Below are positions 60,687 to 64,000 of a DNA stretch of 64,000 nucleotides, piece by piece. The notes under the pieces are model-generated. The model searched no databases. It was given only the letters and a program-made list of their open reading frames with translations, and was not told where the DNA came from. The stretch is from Streptomyces sp. M41(2017) (GTDB taxonomy: Bacteria; Actinomycetota; Actinomycetes; Streptomycetales; Streptomycetaceae). The position numbers and the translations under genes are program-made. Each line of letters opens with the position of its first letter. The first letter of the stretch is position 1. The stretch spans positions 5,022,001 through 5,086,000 of the forward strand of contig NZ_MWFK01000001.1 in assembly GCF_002078175.1 (NCBI RefSeq), read 5' to 3'.

Positions 60687-63600
60687 ATGAGTTCCACCGT
60701 GGAGGCCCGCCCGCCCAAGGACAGAGCCGCTCCGGCACGGCCGTCCCCGCGCGGATTCCTCAGCAAGGTGCCCGAGGGATTCGCGACCTTCTTCGGCATC
60801 ATCGGACTGCTCTGCGCCGTACTGGCCTTCATCGCCCCGCTGCGCCGGGTGCTGCGCCCCGTCACGCGCTTCCTCGACCTGCTGATCATCCCGGTCAGCG
60901 CCAACCTCGCGTACGCCGTCTTCCTCTTCCTGCTCGCCGCCGCCACGGCCGCCCGCAAGAAGATCGCCTGGTGGCTGGTGGTCGTCTACCTCGGTCTGCT
61001 GGTCCTCACCGACATCCTCGGCGTCGCCGTCGGCCTGTACGCGCAGTCCGTGCCCTCCCTGGTCGTCTGCGGGCTCCTGCTGGCCCTGCTGATCGTGGCC
61101 CGCCGCGAGTTCTACGCCGACTCGCGCCGCGGCGCCGTACGGCGGGCCCTGCTCGTCCTGATCGCCGGACTCGTCGTCGCGATCCTGGTCGGCTGGGGCC
61201 TGGTGGAGCTGTTCCCGGGAACCCTGCCGCACAGCCAGCGACTCCTGTGGGCCGCCAACCGGGTCTGCGGCGGACTGGTGTCGGGCGGCTCCTTCGACGG
61301 CCGGCCACCACGCTGGCTGTTCTTCGTCCTCGGTCTGTTCGGCGCCCTCGCCCTCCTGAACGCCGCCGCCACGCTGTTCCGTTCCCAGCGCATGGTGGCC
61401 GCCCTGCACGGCGACGAGGAGGCCCGCATCCGTGCCCTCCTCCAGGCCTACGGCGCCGACGACTCCCTCGGCTACTTCGCCACCCGCCGCGACAAGGCCG
61501 TCGTCTTCTCGCCCAGCGGCAAGGCCGCCGTCACCTACCGCGTCGAGGCGGGAGTCTGCCTCGCCAGCGGCGACCCCGTCGGCGACCGGGAGGCATGGCC
61601 GCACGCGATCGACGCCTGGCTCGACGCGGCCCGCCGCTACGCCTGGGCGCCCGCCGCGATGGGCGCCTCCGAGGAGGGGGCCAAGGCCTACGCGCGCGCC
61701 GGGCTCGGCGCCCTCCAGCTCGGCGACGAGGCGATCCTGCACGTCGCCCGCTTCGACCTCGGCGGCCGTGACATGCGCGTCACCCGACAGGCCGTCAACC
61801 GCGTCAAGCGCTCCGGCGCCACCTGCCGGGTGCGCCGCCACTCCACCCTCACCGAGACGGAGATGGAGGAGATCGTCCGCCGGGCCGACGCCTGGCGCGA
61901 CACCGAGACCGAGCGGGGATTCTCGATGGCCCTGGACCGCCTCGGCGACCCCGAGGACGGCGACTGTCTGCTCGCCGAGGCGATGGACTCCGACGGCAAG
62001 CTCCTCGCCCTGCTCTCCTTCGTGCCCTGGGGCCGCGACGGCATCTCCCTCGACCTGATGCGCCGCGACCGCAGCGCACCCAACGGCGTCACCGAGTTCA
62101 TGGTCGCGGAGGTGTGCGCCGCGGCCGGGAAGTTCGGCGTACGGCGGATCTCCCTCAACTTCGCGGTGTTCCGCTCCGTCTTCGAGGAGGGCGCCCGCAT
62201 CGGCGCGGGCCCCGTGCTGCGGCTCTGGCGCCGGCTGCTGCTGTTCTTCTCCCGGTGGTGGCAGCTGGAGGCGCTGTACCGCTCCAACGCCAAGTACCAC
62301 CCCGAGTGGTACCCGCGCTTCATCTGTTACGGCGAGACCGGCTCCCTCGCCCGCATCGGCATGGCGTCCGCCATCGCCGAGGGGTTCGTCTCCGTCCCCT
62401 CGATGCGCTCGCTGTGGGGCAAGGGGCACTCCCGAGGCGGACCCCAGCCCGCCACCACGGCCGGACTGCCCTCGCTGTCCGCCCTCGGCCTGGCCACCGG
62501 CGAGGGGAGCGCGGCCGAGGAGACCACCGCGGGCCTCCCCGACCAGGTCCGGGTGCGGCACCGCAAGCTCGACCGGCTGCGCGCCGACGGCACCGACCCC
62601 TACCCGGTCGGCATCCCGCCGCGCACCCATCTGCTGTCCGAGGTCCGCGGCGGCGAGGACGTCACCGTCGCCGGGCGCGTGATGCTCGTCCGCGACTTCG
62701 GCGGCATCCTCTTCGCCGTGCTGCGCGACTGGTCCGGCGACCTCCAGCTCGCCCTCACCCGCCAGGAGTCCGGAGCGGCGCTCGACCGCTTCCGCCAGGT
62801 CGTCGACATCGGCGACCACATCACCGCCGACGGCCTCGCGGGCGCCAGCGACCGGGGCGAACCGACCGTCTTCGTCAGCGCCTGGCAGCTCACCGCCAAG
62901 TGCCTGCGCCCGCTGCCCGACAAACGCAAGGGCCTCGCCGACCCCGAGGCCAAGGTGCGCCGCCGCTATCTCGACCTGGTGTCCAGCCCCGGCGCCCGCG
63001 ACGTCGTACGGGCCCGTTCCACGGCCGTCCAGGCGCTGCGCCAGGGCCTGCTGGAGCGCGGCTACCTGGAGGTCGAGACCCCGATGCTCCAGCAGATCCA
63101 CGGAGGCGCGAACGCCCGGCCGTTCACCACCCACATCAACGCCTACGACCTGAACCTCTATCTGCGCATCGCCCCCGAGCTGTACCTCAAACGGCTGTGC
63201 GTCGGCGGACTGGAGAAGGTCTTCGAGATGGGCCGCACCTTCCGCAACGAGGGCGTCTCCTACAAGCACAACCCCGAGTTCACGATGCTGGAGGCCTACC
63301 AGGCCTTCGCCGACTACGACGTGATGCTCGACCTGGCCCGCGAGCTGATCCAGGGCGCCGCCACCGCCGCCTTCGGCTCACCGATCGCCCGCAAGGGCGG
63401 TACGGAGTACGACATCTCCGGGGAGTGGCCCGTCAAGACGGTCTACGGCGCGATCTCCGAGGCCCTCGGGGACGAGGTCGACGCCGACACCTCCGTCGAG
63501 GCGCTCCAGCGGCTCTGCGACCGCGCGGGCGTGCCGTACGTGGACGACGACGGGCGCGGCGACATCGTCCTGGAGATGTACGAACGTCTGGTCGAGGAGA

Positions 63601-63965
63601 AGACGCAGCTGCCCACCTTCTACAAGGACTTCCCGACCGACGTCTCCCCGCTCACCCGGCAGCACCGCACCGACCCGCGCCTCGCCGAACGCTGGGACCT
63701 CGTCGCCTTCGGCACGGAACTGGGCACCGCCTACTCCGAGTTGACCGATCCGGTGGAGCAGCGCCGGCGGCTCACCGCGCAGTCGCTGCTGGCCGCCGGG
63801 GGAGACCCCGAGGCGATGGAGCTCGACGAGGACTTCCTCGACGCGCTCGAGTACGCCATGCCGCCCACCGGCGGGCTCGGGATCGGCGTCGACCGGCTCG
63901 TCATGTTCCTGACCGGGCTGACGATCCGCGAGACCCTGCCGTTCCCGCTGGTGCGCCGCCGCTGA
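60687..63965 (+). CDS. lysX: Lysyl-phosphatidylglycerol synthase fused to lysyl-tRNA synthetase
   Basis: 1092 residues, the actinobacterial LysX fusion. Membrane helices fill about 35-245. An MprF-type transferase domain (about 250-570) has GYFATRRDKAVVFSPSGKAAVTYRV and LSFVPWGRDGISLDLMRRD. An OB-fold (about 640-745) and a class II synthetase domain (about 755-1090) follow, with motif 2 FRNEGVSYKHNPEFTMLE and motif 3 GLGIGVDRLVMFLTG. The synthetase half charges tRNA-Lys and the membrane half moves lysine onto phosphatidylglycerol, which lowers surface charge and gives resistance to cationic peptides. The frame is complete and ends 35 bases before the window edge. Confidence 0.96.
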   Translation: MSSTVEARPPKDRAAPARPSPRGFLSKVPEGFATFFGIIGLLCAVLAFIAPLRRVLRPVTRFLDLLIIPVSANLAYAVFLFLLAAATAARKKIAWWLVVVYLGLLVLTDILGVAVGLYAQSVPSLVVCGLLLALLIVARREFYADSRRGAVRRALLVLIAGLVVAILVGWGLVELFPGTLPHSQRLLWAANRVCGGLVSGGSFDGRPPRWLFFVLGLFGALALLNAAATLFRSQRMVAALHGDEEARIRALLQAYGADDSLGYFATRRDKAVVFSPSGKAAVTYRVEAGVCLASGDPVGDREAWPHAIDAWLDAARRYAWAPAAMGASEEGAKAYARAGLGALQLGDEAILHVARFDLGGRDMRVTRQAVNRVKRSGATCRVRRHSTLTETEMEEIVRRADAWRDTETERGFSMALDRLGDPEDGDCLLAEAMDSDGKLLALLSFVPWGRDGISLDLMRRDRSAPNGVTEFMVAEVCAAAGKFGVRRISLNFAVFRSVFEEGARIGAGPVLRLWRRLLLFFSRWWQLEALYRSNAKYHPEWYPRFICYGETGSLARIGMASAIAEGFVSVPSMRSLWGKGHSRGGPQPATTAGLPSLSALGLATGEGSAAEETTAGLPDQVRVRHRKLDRLRADGTDPYPVGIPPRTHLLSEVRGGEDVTVAGRVMLVRDFGGILFAVLRDWSGDLQLALTRQESGAALDRFRQVVDIGDHITADGLAGASDRGEPTVFVSAWQLTAKCLRPLPDKRKGLADPEAKVRRRYLDLVSSPGARDVVRARSTAVQALRQGLLERGYLEVETPMLQQIHGGANARPFTTHINAYDLNLYLRIAPELYLKRLCVGGLEKVFEMGRTFRNEGVSYKHNPEFTMLEAYQAFADYDVMLDLARELIQGAATAAFGSPIARKGGTEYDISGEWPVKTVYGAISEALGDEVDADTSVEALQRLCDRAGVPYVDDDGRGDIVLEMYERLVEEKTQLPTFYKDFPTDVSPLTRQHRTDPRLAERWDLVAFGTELGTAYSELTDPVEQRRRLTAQSLLAAGGDPEAMELDEDFLDALEYAMPPTGGLGIGVDRLVMFLTGLTIRETLPFPLVRRR

Positions 63966-64000
63966 AATGGTCCAGGCGGGTGCTTTCGGGACCCTCCCTC

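Overview
The window is very GC-rich DNA whose codon bias, GTG/TTG starts, heavily coupled operons (ATGA, GTGA and TGATG overlaps) and gene content (Rpf-type wall hydrolase, SpoIIE-type phosphatase, GlgM/GlgC, actinobacterial LysX, sugar ABC importers without an ATPase) point to a Streptomyces chromosome. From memory only, the linkage of gnd, a Rpf protein, glycogen genes and a WS/DGAT acyltransferase recalls the left part of the S. coelicolor chromosome. All calls come from reading the sequence; no database was searched.

Layout. 1-2.8 kb: right end of a small fatty-acid/polyketide-type set (5'-truncated KAS III, ACP, KAS II, SRPBCC protein). 2.9-8.5 kb: a reverse-strand run of MFS exporter, MmgE/PrpD-DinB fusion and SGNH protein, with a divergent TetR gene and an operator between. 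8.5-12.3 kb: a tRNA-Ser-like RNA gene without a normal anticodon loop, a lipid/diacylglycerol kinase-like gene, panD, an acetyltransferase and an Asp/Glu racemase-like protein. 12.3-21.4 kb: a proline-rich small protein, gnd, a Rpf-LysM-M23 wall hydrolase, a DMT transporter, a FhuF-like iron-sulfur protein, GlgM and GlgC. 21.4-28.6 kb: secreted GH92 alpha-mannosidase, WS/DGAT, an unusual SDR with a Cys4 motif, a PhnZ-like HD protein and a 57-residue peptide.

28.7-50.5 kb is the most coherent part. A LacI regulator faces an importer (binding protein and two permeases), a GH5-type glycosidase, a Tat-exported GH85 endoglycosidase and a cytoplasmic GH38 alpha-mannosidase. With the GH92 enzyme at 21.6 kb these cover release, import and breakdown of high-mannose N-glycans. 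Next to it, behind a divergent GntR/FadR-type regulator, lies an eight-gene coupled operon for L-fucose: complete ABC importer, L-fuconate dehydratase, SDR, aldo/keto reductase, mutarotase and lactonase. The two blocks together look like a glycoprotein-glycan foraging region.

50.5-64 kb: lipase-maturation-factor-like membrane protein, lipoprotein, PAS-GAF-PP2C-HATPase phosphatase, Fpg/Nei glycosylase, ECF sigma and anti-sigma pair, CapA-like lipoprotein, universal stress protein and the fused lysyl-phosphatidylglycerol synthase/lysyl-tRNA synthetase LysX. No insertion sequence, prophage or CRISPR array was seen.
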